DNA of 64,000 nt from an uncultured Slackia sp. (GCF_959608125.1 NZ_CAUHPG010000006.1:27269-91268), one strand, 5' to 3'; shown: positions 16,684 through 25,492, counted from the stretch's first letter. Notes: generated by a model not told the origin, from the sequence alone. Translations and numbers: made by a program.

Positions 16684-18084
16684 TTACACATCCAGATGCT
16701 TGAATGCCTCGGGAACTTCCTTGAAGCCCTTCGATTTCACCACCAGGATAATAAAGCCGATGACGAACCAGGTGATGCCCATGATGTAGGTTATCGGCTG
16801 GAAGCCGGTGAACACGTAGGCCAGGATGATGATGCCGATCCAGGGGCAAATCAGGTACTTGACCCAGTCGCCGAAGGTCTTGCGCTTGCCTTCCTTGATG
16901 AAGAAGAACCAGAACACCGAGAAGTTCAGCATGATGAACGAAGCAAGAGCGCCGAAGTTGACCAGCGTGGCCAGGTCGGCCATGCCCAGAACAGCGACCA
17001 ACACCAAGGCGACGGCGCCGATGAACAGCGAACCGACCCACGGAGTCTTGTACTTGGGATGCACCTTGCCGAAGATGCTCGGAATAACCTTGTCGCGGCC
17101 CATGGAGTACAGCAGACGCGAGGCGGCGAGCTGAGCATTCATGATGTTGGCGATGCCGACGGCCACGATGTTGATGACCAACATGATGTTCATGAAGATA
17201 TTGCCGCCGATGAGCTGGCAACCATAGAAGAACGCGTTATTGGCGTGCTCCTCGCTCCAAGAAGCCCAGTCAGGCTGGATGAGGGATGCGATATAGGTCT
17301 GAACGGCAAAGCAGACGATGATGATGCCGAGGGCGATAAGGATGCCGCGACCGATATTCTTCTCGGGATGCTCGGTCTCTTCGGCGAGCGTGGAAATGCC
17401 ATCGAATCCGAGGAAGTTCAGGGCCGCGATGGAAATGCCCGCGGCAAGGAAGTTGAACGTGACCTTCTCGGGCTGCCAGACCGGATCCATATTGAATTCG
17501 CCGGCGCCGCCGCCGCCCATGATGAAGTTGCAGCCGAGCGCCACGAAGGCGATGACGGCGATGATTTCGACGGCGAAGATGACGAAGTCGATGCCTCGAG
17601 TGAGCGAAACGCCGCGAATGTTCACGAACGTGTTGAACGCGATGAACACGATGATCCACAGCCACCAAGGGCTATTGGGAACGAGCATGGTGCCCCAGTT
17701 GGCCACCATGGTGTAGAGCAATGCCGGCGTGATGCAGTAATCGAGAAGGATCAGCCAACCGGACATGAATCCCGCATGAGGATTCAGGCCGCGCTGCACG
17801 TACGAATACACCGAACCCGCGATGGGAAAACGGCGGCTCATGCGTACATAGCTCAAAGCCGTGAAGCCGATCGCCACGAAGCCCACCAAGTAAACCAGGG
17901 TAGACATGCCCAGACCCTGCTGCTGCACCAGGCCCCAGATGGAGTGCGGGGCGATGATGACCATGAACAGAACGCCGTACAGAACGACGTCCCAAAGACC
18001 CATGCCGCGGCGCAATTCCTGCTTGTAGCCGAATTGCTCAAGCGACGCGTTCGCGCCCTTGGCCTTTGCTTCGGTTTCCGCCAT
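16684..18084 (-). CDS. APC superfamily amino-acid permease
   Basis: A 466-residue cytoplasmic-membrane permease with about 12 TM helices. The first TM region GMGLWDVVLYGVLFMVIIAP and later FNFLAAGISIAALNFLGFDG, with TLAEETEHPEKNIGRGI, are typical of the APC family; EE.xP.x.I.x.I is the classic loop signature. The ATG at 18084 has AAAGAGG seven bases upstream. In-frame codons reach back to 18156 but overlap a strong leader hairpin. It lies 245 bases downstream of an acetamidase/formamidase on the same strand and may import that enzyme's substrate or a related amine (inference). Confidence 0.88.
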   Translation of the reverse strand: MAETEAKAKGANASLEQFGYKQELRRGMGLWDVVLYGVLFMVIIAPHSIWGLVQQQGLGMSTLVYLVGFVAIGFTALSYVRMSRRFPIAGSVYSYVQRGLNPHAGFMSGWLILLDYCITPALLYTMVANWGTMLVPNSPWWLWIIVFIAFNTFVNIRGVSLTRGIDFVIFAVEIIAVIAFVALGCNFIMGGGGAGEFNMDPVWQPEKVTFNFLAAGISIAALNFLGFDGISTLAEETEHPEKNIGRGILIALGIIIVCFAVQTYIASLIQPDWASWSEEHANNAFFYGCQLIGGNIFMNIMLVINIVAVGIANIMNAQLAASRLLYSMGRDKVIPSIFGKVHPKYKTPWVGSLFIGAVALVLVAVLGMADLATLVNFGALASFIMLNFSVFWFFFIKEGKRKTFGDWVKYLICPWIGIIILAYVFTGFQPITYIMGITWFVIGFIILVVKSKGFKEVPEAFKHLDV

Positions 18085-18127
18085 TTGACACCTCTTTCGT
18101 TTCCGAAGGTATATTTCCATCAGGCGC

Positions 18128-18168
18128 GATCGAAGCCGGATGCCGTGCATGGCCATCCGGCTTCGATC
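18128..18168. repeat. Strong hairpin in the permease leader
   Basis: GATCGAAGCCGGATG and its exact complement CATCCGGCTTCGATC form a 15-bp stem around an 11-base loop, about 45 bases upstream of the permease start. No T-run follows on either strand. It could be a processing or stability element between acetamidase and permease, or a weak terminator. Confidence 0.5.
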
Positions 18169-18328
18169 TTGTCTGATTTGTCGATGTTGTGAAGTTTAGC
18201 ACTGCATCATGCTAAAGCAGACCAGGAAACGGCAGGTAAACGGCCCCGAAGAACCCCAGGCGGCAAACGGCTTTCCAGGGGCGGCAAACGGAAGCCGCGC
18301 CGCCCCTTTCAACCGAGCGAGAAGCCGC

Positions 18329-19231
18329 CTACGGGCGCGGTACCAGCGGGGCGAACTGCGGAAGCTTCGGCGTGCCGATGCGCAGCGAAAGCTGGACCTC
18401 GCACGGCTCGCAGCCCTGGCTGATTTCGACATCGGAGCGAATGGACATATACATATAGGTTTCGACGGCATCCCAGCCGGTCACGGCCATGAGCAGACGC
18501 TGCATCTCTTTGGATCCGTTCATCAGGGCCTCGTCGTACTTCGGCGCACTGGCGTTGACGTACCACTTGTCCTTGGTCTCGAGCACGGGCCAATGAAGCT
18601 CGAAGCCCTTCACCAGCTGCACCTTCACCGTGATTTCCGCGGGAATCTCGATGCCGGTGCCGCACAGCTCGCCGTCGCCCATGGCGGCGTGCACGTCGCC
18701 CATCTGCAGAAGGGCGCCGGGAACGCGCACGGGGAAATACAGGCGCGCGCCGCGGGTGATGAGCTTGTTATCCATGTTGCCGCCGTGAGCGCCTACGAAG
18801 CCGTCGATCACGTCGTCGCCGTCGGGCGCCGTGCCGATCACGCCGACCATGGGGTCGATCGGGAACTTCACACCGTTGAAATCGGCCATGCCGTCGACGA
18901 TCTTGACCTTCTTGGTGCGATAGTCGGTTCCCTCGAAAAGGGGGCCGCAATGGTCGTCGGTGGCCACGGTGCCTTCGTCGGCCACGTCGATTTCGTAGAT
19001 ATCGACCACCAGCACGTCGCCAGGCTCGGCGCCCTCGATGTACACAGGGCCGGCGGCAGGATTCGCAAAGCCGTAGGTGTAGTCCAAGTCGGCCATGGTG
19101 GTGTTCTCGTCCGGGATGCGGTTGCTGAAGCAATCCTTCGTAACGAATTTCAAAAGCTCGCCGGGCTTCGCCGTAACGCACGGCGCATTGTCCTTAGAAA
19201 ACGCGTAGACCTGTTCCTCGATGACCTGCAT
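18329..19231 (-). CDS. Acetamidase/formamidase family protein
   Basis: Hydrolyses short-chain amides to ammonia and the carboxylate. The 300-residue product matches the FmdA/AmdA family: VYIEGAEPGDVLVVDI, HCGPLFEG, GVIGTAPDGDDVIDGFVGAHGGNMD (the family's most conserved block) and GDVHAAMGDGELCGTGIE are all present. The family binds Zn or Ca through His/Asp residues in these segments. The start at 19231 is preceded by AAAGGGG. The permease lies downstream on the same strand. Size and motifs are complete; the exact amide is unknown. Confidence 0.9.
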   Translation of the reverse strand: MQVIEEQVYAFSKDNAPCVTAKPGELLKFVTKDCFSNRIPDENTTMADLDYTYGFANPAAGPVYIEGAEPGDVLVVDIYEIDVADEGTVATDDHCGPLFEGTDYRTKKVKIVDGMADFNGVKFPIDPMVGVIGTAPDGDDVIDGFVGAHGGNMDNKLITRGARLYFPVRVPGALLQMGDVHAAMGDGELCGTGIEIPAEITVKVQLVKGFELHWPVLETKDKWYVNASAPKYDEALMNGSKEMQRLLMAVTGWDAVETYMYMSIRSDVEISQGCEPCEVQLSLRIGTPKLPQFAPLVPRP

Positions 19232-19757
19232 ATGCCATACCCCTTTCGAACATCGCCGATAGACGCGGCCGCCATGCCCCTTGCATCGCGGCCGTATTTT
19301 CCCGATGCCACTATCACATAAGCGCCGATGAAAAAGAGCGGCGGATTCACCAGCGACCGTATTCGTCCGCGAACGCCGTCGGCCGGCCGAATACCGCCGC
19401 ACGCATCCGCGTCGCTTGCAGGCGAACGGCGGCGTTTCGAGATTCCCCCTTCGATCGACCGTTCGCCCGCACCGGCGCCCGAAAACATGACAAGCGCCGT
19501 TCGCCCGTCGGGTCCGCGCGGGGCGACGACAATTGGAAAGAGCGTCGCGAAACGCCCCGATCGCCGGCACGCCGTACAATTTCTCGACCGCTTGGCGAAA
19601 CGGTTCGCCAGAACGGCGAAAACCAGGGCGCTCTTTGCAAAATCCCAGGAAAACCTCGGTGTCGGATCGGTAACGCTCGGTAATGGCACCTCTTTGGCAG
19701 GAGCCGTATATCTACAATGCATTCTGTCACGAAGCCATAAGACAGGAGGTGAGCGGC
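19232..19757. other. Gene-free divergent promoter stretch
   Basis: This 526-base stretch separates the acetamidase (minus) from the barrel-fold gene (plus). No credible gene was found. It holds a GC-rich hairpin (CGGCCGC near 19266 pairing with GCGGCCG near 19296) in the acetamidase leader. Near 19700-19720 a TACAAT lies just before the plus-strand gene and could be its -10 box. Confidence 0.4.
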
Positions 19758-20447
19758 ATGCCCCATACCGATCCGTTCGTTATAGAAGGAACCTTGCGAA
19801 ACGTGGGGATCAAAGTCCCCGAAGCCATCGAACAGTGCAGCGGCATTTCCCTCTACGGGCACTGCGTCAAATCGCTCATCTTCTCTACCGATATCGCAAT
19901 CATCCGAAACAGCAACGCCGACGCCGTGCTGGCCGTCTATCCCTTCACGTGCCAGCCCGCCATTACCCAGGCATTGCTCTCCGCCGCCGAAATGCCCGTG
20001 CTCACGGGAGTCGGCGGCGCCGTCACCACGGGCCAGCGGGCCATAGACCTTGCCGTCCATTCGGATATGCAGGGCGTGGCGGGCGTCGTCGTAAACGCCT
20101 CGACCGACCCCAACACCATCGCTCGCATGGCCGAACGCATCGACGTGCCCATCGTCGTCACCGTAACCAAGCTCGACGGCATGGCGTTCGACCAAATCGC
20201 CGCAGGCGCACGCATCGTTAACGTTGCAGCCGCCAAAGAAACCCCGCACGTGGTGGCCGACATCCGCCGAGCTTTCCCCGCCATGCCCATCATGGCAAGC
20301 GGCGGATCGAGCGACGAATCCATCCTGAGCACCATCGACGCCGGCGCCAACGCCATCTCGTGGACTCCCCCCACCCTGCAAGAACTCGAGCGCCGCATCA
20401 TGGACCGCCATCGTCAGAAGAACGACCTCACGTTCGTGGCGGCATAA
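19758..20447 (+). CDS. Predicted TIM-barrel protein of unknown function
   Basis: A 229-residue protein whose pattern of alternating strands and helices suggests a (beta/alpha)8 barrel. Examples are VLTGVGGAVTTGQRAIDLAV, GVAGVVVNAST and MPIMASGGSSDESILSTIDAGANAI; the last resembles phosphate-binding strands of ribulose-phosphate-binding barrels. IVVTVTKLDG could hold a catalytic Lys, but no family could be assigned with confidence. Related proteins may be annotated simply as hydrolases. The ATG at 19758 follows a strong ACAGGAGGTGAG. It stands alone, followed by two terminators. Confidence 0.7.
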   Translation: MPHTDPFVIEGTLRNVGIKVPEAIEQCSGISLYGHCVKSLIFSTDIAIIRNSNADAVLAVYPFTCQPAITQALLSAAEMPVLTGVGGAVTTGQRAIDLAVHSDMQGVAGVVVNASTDPNTIARMAERIDVPIVVTVTKLDGMAFDQIAAGARIVNVAAAKETPHVVADIRRAFPAMPIMASGGSSDESILSTIDAGANAISWTPPTLQELERRIMDRHRQKNDLTFVAA

Positions 20448-20510
20448 ACTTCGACGCGCCTTCGCGAAAACGAAATCCACTGAAGCGCCGCGTGCGCATA
20501 AGCGAGAAAC

Positions 20511-20549
20511 GGCCCCTGAGCTGTCCTGCGACACAGCAGCTCAGGGGCC
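20511..20549. terminator. Hairpin terminator, convergent genes
   Basis: GGCCCCTGAGCTG and CAGCTCAGGGGCC form a 13-bp stem beyond the barrel gene. The T-run is short. Confidence 0.65.
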
Positions 20550-20596
20550 TTCCGCATTCTCGGCGTCTTCGCTTCGCATCGAATGATCGCAAAAAG

Positions 20597-20640
20597 AAAA
20601 GCAGCCTGCGACACCACACCGCAGGCTGCTTTTCTGTATT
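20597..20640. terminator. Bidirectional intrinsic terminator
   Basis: AAAAGCAGCCTGCG pairs with CGCAGGCTGCTTTT, giving a T-run on either strand. It lies in the 328-base gene-free stretch 20448-20775 between the barrel gene and the aminotransferase. Nothing else is seen there. Confidence 0.85.
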
Positions 20641-20775
20641 TGATCGGCTGGAATAATAGGGGCGTTCCAGCCCTCCACGAAAGGGGCTCCGGTAAGAGAG
20701 TTTGCTTTCGAATGGATGCGTCGATAAGCCGCGTTTCTGCGGCTGGCCGCGCCTGCGCGAAGCAGGCCGCCAAGA

Positions 20776-21894
20776 TTAGTCGAACTGACGCAACGCGGCG
20801 CTCAGGCGCTTGAGGCCCTCACGAAGCGTCGCCTCGGGCGCGCAGTATCCCAGACGCGCACCGCGCGGCAGCTCGAAACGGCTGCCGGGAACAAGCAGGA
20901 CGCCCTGCTCGGCAAGCAGGCGCTTGCAGAATTCCTCGTCGTCGATCGGAATGTCGAGCTTGATATAGGACGTGGACACGGCCTTCGGCGGCACCCACGA
21001 GACACGAGGCTCGTTGTCGACCCATTCCTGGGCAATGGCGAGGTTGTTGAACACGATCTTGCGATTACGGTCGAGCACCTTGTCGCGATTGCGCAACACG
21101 TGCACGGCAAGCGCGTCGTTGAACACGCCGTCGCAGATCATCGTGTAATCGCGATACACGCGGAAGCGGTCGGCCACTTCCTTGTTCGAAACCGTCCAAC
21201 CGATACGCACGCCGGGAACCGAATAGGTCTTCGACAGGCTGTTGGACACCACGGCCTTGTCGTACAGGTCGGCCATGGAAACGAACGACTCGGTGTCTTG
21301 CAGCGGCAGATACACTTCGTCGGACAGGACGTAGGCGCCCACCGACGCGGCGATTTCCGCGATCTGCTCGAGCGTTTCCGCGGGCAGCACCGTGCCCAGC
21401 GGATTGCTGGCGTTGTTGATGCAGATCAGCTTGGTATCGGGACGAACGAGCTTCTTCAGATCCTCGATGTCGGGGTTCCAGCCGTTCTCCTCGCGGATCC
21501 GCCAGTACTCGACCTCGGCGCCGAGCGTACGGGGAATCTCGTACAGCGGCTGATAGGTCGGGTATTCGGCGATCACGTGGTCGCCGGGCTCCACCAGGGC
21601 CATCAGAGCGAGCAGGTTGGCGCCCGTCGCGCCGTTGGTCTGAAGGATGTTGTCGGGGTCGACGCTGCGGTAGAGCTTGGCCACTTCGGCCTTGAAGTCG
21701 GGCGAACCCTCGATCCAGCCGTAGTTCATCTTCTCGCGACCCAGGCGCTCGTAAAACGTCGCGCCTGCTTCGCCGTCCAGGGCGAGGATCTCGTCCATGG
21801 TCATCGAAGAGATCGTGGACTGCGCGATATCGTAGACCGCGCTTTTCTCCCACACGTTCAACCAGTCTTCGACGCCGATCGTTTTGATGTGCAT
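20776..21894 (-). CDS. PLP-dependent aminotransferase
   Basis: A 372-residue fold-type I aminotransferase. Landmarks are LQTNGATGANLLALMAL near residue 85, INNASNPLGTVLP (Asn contacting PLP), YVLSDEVYLPL (Asp/Tyr), and SNSLSKTYSVPGVRIGW, containing the Schiff-base Lys and phosphate-binding Arg. The C-terminus ELPRGARLGYC holds the carboxylate-binding Arg. The start at 21894 is preceded by GGGGAGGTG. It lies 180 bases downstream of an APC antiporter on the same strand. The pair may import and deaminate an amino acid (inference). Substrate unassigned. Confidence 0.88.
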   Translation of the reverse strand: MHIKTIGVEDWLNVWEKSAVYDIAQSTISSMTMDEILALDGEAGATFYERLGREKMNYGWIEGSPDFKAEVAKLYRSVDPDNILQTNGATGANLLALMALVEPGDHVIAEYPTYQPLYEIPRTLGAEVEYWRIREENGWNPDIEDLKKLVRPDTKLICINNASNPLGTVLPAETLEQIAEIAASVGAYVLSDEVYLPLQDTESFVSMADLYDKAVVSNSLSKTYSVPGVRIGWTVSNKEVADRFRVYRDYTMICDGVFNDALAVHVLRNRDKVLDRNRKIVFNNLAIAQEWVDNEPRVSWVPPKAVSTSYIKLDIPIDDEEFCKRLLAEQGVLLVPGSRFELPRGARLGYCAPEATLREGLKRLSAALRQFD

Positions 21895-22024
21895 CGTACA
21901 CCTCCCCCGTACGGATCCGCCGCCAGGCGGTTCCGATCGATTGGGCGGAAGGGACCGAAGGCGACACAGGAGTCAGCCATGAAGCCTCGTCCGCAGCCCC
22001 TTCCGCACGCATTGAGAAAGCCGA

Positions 22025-22066
22025 AGCGAACCGACCGGCTTATGCAGGAGCGCCGATCGGTTCGCT
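22025..22066 (-). terminator. Hairpin after APC antiporter
   Basis: AGCGAACCGA pairs with TCGGTTCGCT immediately downstream of the antiporter stop. It may end or attenuate transcription before the aminotransferase gene. Confidence 0.55.
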
Positions 22067-22074
22067 CAAGCAGC

Positions 22075-23511
22075 TTAGAAGCTGATGACGCCCATGGCGA
22101 GCAGCACCAGAGCAAGGATGCCCAGGGCGACGATGACGCCCATGACGATCTTCTCGCCCTTGGTCAGCTCCAGGCCCTGGTCCTTGCGGGCCTTGGCGTA
22201 CACGAAGAAGCCGGGGATGTAGCCGACGCAGGTCAGCAGCAGGAAGGACCAGCCGTTGAACAGAACGGCGATGACCTGGAAGGCGACGGCGACGGCGCCG
22301 ATGGCCAGCTGGCCCCACTCGCGACGGCCGGCGGAGAACTTCACCTGGTAGGCCGCGGCGAGAGCCCACGTGACGACGATAGCGACGGTGCACATGGAGA
22401 ACGCGAAGTTGTAAGCGTCCTGAGTCAGCAGCAGGGTGAGCATGAACACCTGGGTGCAGCCGCCGACGATCAGAAGGCTGAACTGCGGGGAGTTCTTGTC
22501 GTTCAGCTTGCCCCAAGAAGCGGGGAGCAGCTTGTGCTCGGCCATCTCGGACGTGGTCTCGGCAGGCAGAATGGTGAAGGACAGCCAAGCACCGAGGACG
22601 GAGATGATGATCGCGATCGAGATGAACGCGCCGCCCCAGCCGGGAGCCATGTCGTCGAAGACGTAGAGCATGGCGGGGTAATCGAGCGCGGCGATCTCGG
22701 TGTAGGGCATGTAGCCGTACGGAAGAACGGAAGCGCCGATGTAGATCAGAAGCAGGCAGACCAGACCGATGACGGTGGCCTTACCCACGTCGGACTTCTT
22801 CTCGGCGCGGGAAGACACGACCGTCGCGCCCTCGATGCCGATGAAGACCCACATCATGATGATCATACAATTCATGACCTGAGAAGCGATGCTGCCAAGA
22901 CCGACGGCTTCGGTGCCCATCTCGCCCATGGCCACGGCGTTGTTGTACAGCGTGCCCCAGAAATCGGCGGTGAAGACGCCGGCGTTGAACAGGAAGACGG
23001 AGAACACGATGAAGATGCCGATGGCGGCGACCTTGCACACCATGACGATGGCGTTCAGGAAGGAAGCGCTCTCGACGCCGCGGATGACGAGCAGCGTCAG
23101 CAGCCACATGACCACGGAAGCGATGATGATGCAGGGCACGGTGTTGCCCGGCAGGAACGCGGGGAAGAAATAGCCCAGCGTGGACATCATCATCGTAGCG
23201 AAGGCGACGTTGCCCAGCCAAGCGGACAGCCAGTAGCCCCAGCCGGACAGGAAGCCGGCCAGCGGGCCGAAGCCCTCCTCGGCGTAGGTGAACACGCCGT
23301 GCAGGTCGGGGCGCTTGGCCACCAGGTTGTTCAGCGAGTAGGCCAGCATCAGGAAGCCGATGCCGACGACGAGCCATGCGATCAGGGCGGCGCCGGGAGA
23401 TGCCACCTGGGCGATCTGACCGGTGATGGCGAAGACGCCGGAGCCGATGCACGACGAAATCACCATGCCGATCAGGCCGAACAGCCCGATACCTTTCTTC
23501 TTCTCCTCCAT
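22075..23511 (-). CDS. APC family basic amino acid/polyamine antiporter-like protein
   Basis: A 478-residue membrane protein with 12-13 TM segments. The N-terminus GLIGMVISSCIGSGVFAITG is the TM1 signature of the basic amino acid/polyamine antiporter family (GxG substrate loop). WVFIGIEGATVVSSRAEKKSDVGKAT is the TM6/loop signature of ArcD/LysP-type antiporters. Arginine/ornithine or a similar exchange is the likely activity, inferred from family resemblance. The ATG at 23511 has AAAGGAGG upstream. The long 5' leader carries a terminator-like hairpin at 23551-23589, suggesting attenuation. An aminotransferase follows on the same strand. Confidence 0.88.
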   Translation of the reverse strand: MEEKKKGIGLFGLIGMVISSCIGSGVFAITGQIAQVASPGAALIAWLVVGIGFLMLAYSLNNLVAKRPDLHGVFTYAEEGFGPLAGFLSGWGYWLSAWLGNVAFATMMMSTLGYFFPAFLPGNTVPCIIIASVVMWLLTLLVIRGVESASFLNAIVMVCKVAAIGIFIVFSVFLFNAGVFTADFWGTLYNNAVAMGEMGTEAVGLGSIASQVMNCMIIMMWVFIGIEGATVVSSRAEKKSDVGKATVIGLVCLLLIYIGASVLPYGYMPYTEIAALDYPAMLYVFDDMAPGWGGAFISIAIIISVLGAWLSFTILPAETTSEMAEHKLLPASWGKLNDKNSPQFSLLIVGGCTQVFMLTLLLTQDAYNFAFSMCTVAIVVTWALAAAYQVKFSAGRREWGQLAIGAVAVAFQVIAVLFNGWSFLLLTCVGYIPGFFVYAKARKDQGLELTKGEKIVMGVIVALGILALVLLAMGVISF

Positions 23512-23550
23512 ACGGATTTTCCTCCTTTGTCGATGGAGGCCGCTCTGACG

Positions 23551-23589
23551 AAAAATAACCGGCCGCGCCTAATGGAGCGGCGCGGCCGG
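23551..23589 (-). promoter_or_regulatory. Attenuator-like terminator in the antiporter 5' leader
   Basis: On the minus strand CCGGCCGCGCC-loop-GGCGCGGCCGG is followed by TTATTTTT, ending about 40 bases before the antiporter ATG. No minus-strand gene lies upstream that it could serve, so it sits within the antiporter's own leader. Premature termination that is relieved by some signal is the natural reading (inference). Confidence 0.6.
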
Positions 23590-23655
23590 AATCGCAAAGA
23601 CCTGCCAGGCGAAACCGGTTCGAGTTCTTTTCGCAAGGCGAGTCATGCGAGCCAT
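23569..23655 (-). CDS. Possible 28-codon leader peptide, Arg-rich
   Basis: An ATG at 23655, preceded at about ten bases by AGAGAGGA, opens a 28-codon frame starting MARMTRLAKRTRTG. It ends with a TAG that falls in the loop of the attenuator hairpin. Four arginines and a lysine occur in the first twelve residues, just upstream of a predicted basic amino acid antiporter. A ribosome at the stop would cover the left arm of the hairpin. Arg-rich readings are common by chance in high-GC DNA, so this is tentative. Confidence 0.3.
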   Translation of the reverse strand: MARMTRLAKRTRTGFAWQVFAIPAAPLH

Positions 23656-23813
23656 GGCGGCGCGTCCTCTCTCGCGGGCGCAGGCCCGCACGCACCGCCA
23701 TACCTCGTCCGAGGCGGCGAATGACTTTGCGAGAGAATTGTCACCGCGCGCGCGGTCGGTGAAAAGGTATAAAGCGCGTATAGAACCGGGTAGAAATATG
23801 GTGTAGATGCACG

Positions 23814-23831
23814 CCTAAACCACCTAAACCA
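23814..23831. promoter_or_regulatory. Tandem 9-bp direct repeat upstream of second LuxR gene
   Basis: CCTAAACCA occurs twice in immediate succession, and TAAACC appears again at 23836. The array lies between the antiporter leader and the LuxR gene, in an otherwise gene-free 474-base stretch (23512-23985). That stretch also holds the palindrome ACCGCGCGCGCGGT at 23743-23756. Such phased repeats are typical of activator sites. Confidence 0.4.
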
Positions 23832-23985
23832 GCATTAAACCCCTGGTGAATAGCACGCGAAAAAGACAGCGGCGGCGTAAAGAACATGTGCGGATATGCT
23901 ATAGACGACGTTAATCGAAGCAATCGCGAGCGCATAAGGTACTATACGGAAAAACGAATCGTCCGCATGGATAGCGAAGGTGCCC

Positions 23986-24951
23986 ATGGAGCTCGCCCAA
24001 TTCTATTCAGTTCTTATCGTTCAGCTCGTGTCCGTGCTGGCGGGAGCGGCGTGTCTTTCGGTCTATTTGGTATCGAGGCGCCGGACGTTTCTCTACGCCT
24101 TCTGGGCGTTTTTGTTCTACTTCTTCGACGTCACGCTGGTGTTCCAAGACAGCTTCGTCTCGCTTGCCATGAACCTGAACCTTGCGGAAGAGCGCGTCTA
24201 TCTTGTACTGCGATCGTTCGCATCCATCGTTTCGGGGTGCGGCATCTTCGTGTCGCTCTGGTTTTTGGCGTGCGATTTCGTCGGAGAGAAGCGCAAAGCG
24301 CTGCTATTCGCGCCCGGCGTGCTGTTCGTAGCGGGCAGCCTGGCAACCCTGCTCCTAGAGCAAGGCGACCCCACGGCCCGTTTCGCGTTCTACGCCATGC
24401 GCGCGGCCCTGTTCGTATGGACGCTCGTCTTTCTGGGGGCGCGCTATTTTTCCACCCACGACGAAACCGAGCGCACCCGCATGAAACGCTACCGCCTTTT
24501 TTATGCGGTGCTTTGGGCATTCGGCATCGGATTCATCCTCGAAGACGTCTACGGCTTTTTGCTGGCGCCGCAAAGCGAGGCGTTCCTGCTGTTCTCGGCC
24601 GAGCGCAATTACATGGAAGAGGCCCTGATGCTGGTATGCGCCGCCGTGGCGTGCGCCAGCGCATATCGCGCGCTTTCGCTGCGCTACGAGCACCCGCCCG
24701 TACGCAACAATGACGAACGCGTCGAGTCCATGATCGACGGCAACCTGGAAATCTACGGCAAGAAACACAAGCTGTCCAAGCGAGAGCAGGAAGTACTGCG
24801 CCTGGTTTTGACCGGCCTGGACAACCAGAACATCGCGTCCACCATGGGCGTGGCGCCGAGCACCGCGAAGGTGCACGTGCACAACATCCTGCGCAAAACC
24901 GGCCATGCCAACAGGCAGGACCTGATCCAGGATTTCTGGAGCACGTGGTAA
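23986..24951 (+). CDS. LuxR-type regulator with seven-TM-like N-terminal domain
   Basis: A 321-residue regulator. Residues 1 to about 225 form roughly seven hydrophobic helices (for example FYSVLIVQLVSVLAGAACL, then AFWAFLFYFFDVTLVF). The C-terminal part is a LuxR/GerE helix-turn-helix: LSKREQEVLRLVLTGLDN, then APSTAKVHVHNILRKTGHAN. The ATG at 23986 has GCGAAGG five to six bases upstream; a GTG at 23980 is an alternative. It is divergent from the APC antiporter and may control it. The membrane part is shorter than in the LuxR protein at 14279-15721, so the two are different architectural types. Confidence 0.85.
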   Translation: MELAQFYSVLIVQLVSVLAGAACLSVYLVSRRRTFLYAFWAFLFYFFDVTLVFQDSFVSLAMNLNLAEERVYLVLRSFASIVSGCGIFVSLWFLACDFVGEKRKALLFAPGVLFVAGSLATLLLEQGDPTARFAFYAMRAALFVWTLVFLGARYFSTHDETERTRMKRYRLFYAVLWAFGIGFILEDVYGFLLAPQSEAFLLFSAERNYMEEALMLVCAAVACASAYRALSLRYEHPPVRNNDERVESMIDGNLEIYGKKHKLSKREQEVLRLVLTGLDNQNIASTMGVAPSTAKVHVHNILRKTGHANRQDLIQDFWSTW

Positions 24952-24971
24952 GAAAGCGGAAAGAAGAGGCC

Positions 24972-25352
24972 ATGACGGATGAACGAACGGCGGCGTTTTT
25001 CGCTGGACATGAGACAGCCCTGCCTCTTTACGAAACATTCGAGGAGCGGCTTTTCGAGGCCTTCCCCGATGCGCACAGGAAGGTGCAGAAAACCCAGATA
25101 ACCTTCAGCAACAAGCACGTGTTCGCATGCGTATCGTTTCTGCGCGTGCGCAAGAAGGCGGACCTCCCCAGCCCCTACATCGTCATAACGCTAGGTCTTT
25201 CGTACCCCCTGGAATCCAAACGGGTCGCCGCCAAGACGGAACCATATCCAGACAGATGGACCACGCATATCGTAGTCGGCGATGAGAAAGACATCGATGA
25301 CGAGCTGCTGTCGTGGACACGCGAGGCCTACGCATTCGCCACCTCGAAATAA
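24972..25352 (+). CDS. DUF5655-like protein
   Basis: A 126-residue soluble protein. The pattern LYETFEERLFEAFPDAHRKVQKTQITFSNKHVFACVSF followed by YIVITLGLSYPLES and RWTTHIVVGDEKDIDDELLSWTREAYAFA matches the DUF5655 family of small, mostly beta proteins. Function unknown. The ATG at 24972 has AGAAGAGG upstream and lies 20 bases past the LuxR stop, so the two are probably co-transcribed. Confidence 0.75.
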   Translation: MTDERTAAFFAGHETALPLYETFEERLFEAFPDAHRKVQKTQITFSNKHVFACVSFLRVRKKADLPSPYIVITLGLSYPLESKRVAAKTEPYPDRWTTHIVVGDEKDIDDELLSWTREAYAFATSK

Positions 25353-25390
25353 CGGCGCCTACCTCACGCCGACGCCCTCCTTATACAAGA

Positions 25391-25426
25391 AATCGCCAGC
25401 CGCGAAGCAATGCGGCTGGCGATTTT
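25391..25426. terminator. Bidirectional intrinsic terminator
   Basis: AATCGCCAGCCGC pairs with GCGGCTGGCGATT and ends in TTTT on the plus strand, closing the LuxR/DUF5655 unit. Confidence 0.85.
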
Positions 25427-25464
25427 CATTCATCTGGAAAGCATCCGATGGACGTCCGATTTTT

Positions 25465-25492
25465 AGCGAGGGCGAGCCGAACCCGCCCTCGC
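25465..25492 (-). terminator. Intrinsic terminator after SLH protein gene
   Basis: On the minus strand GCGAGGGCG-loop-CGCCCTCGC is followed by TAAAAAT; it lies about 30 bases past the stop at 25523. Confidence 0.75.

Noticed and set aside
18085..18156. Upstream in-frame extension of the permease, Arg-rich (MAMHGIRLRSRL)
   Set aside because: It overlaps a strong hairpin and lacks a ribosome site, while the ATG at 18084 has one; taken as leader sequence.
21100..23724. 874-codon plus-strand frame opposite the aminotransferase and antiporter
   Set aside because: Antisense shadow of two clear genes; no family resemblance.
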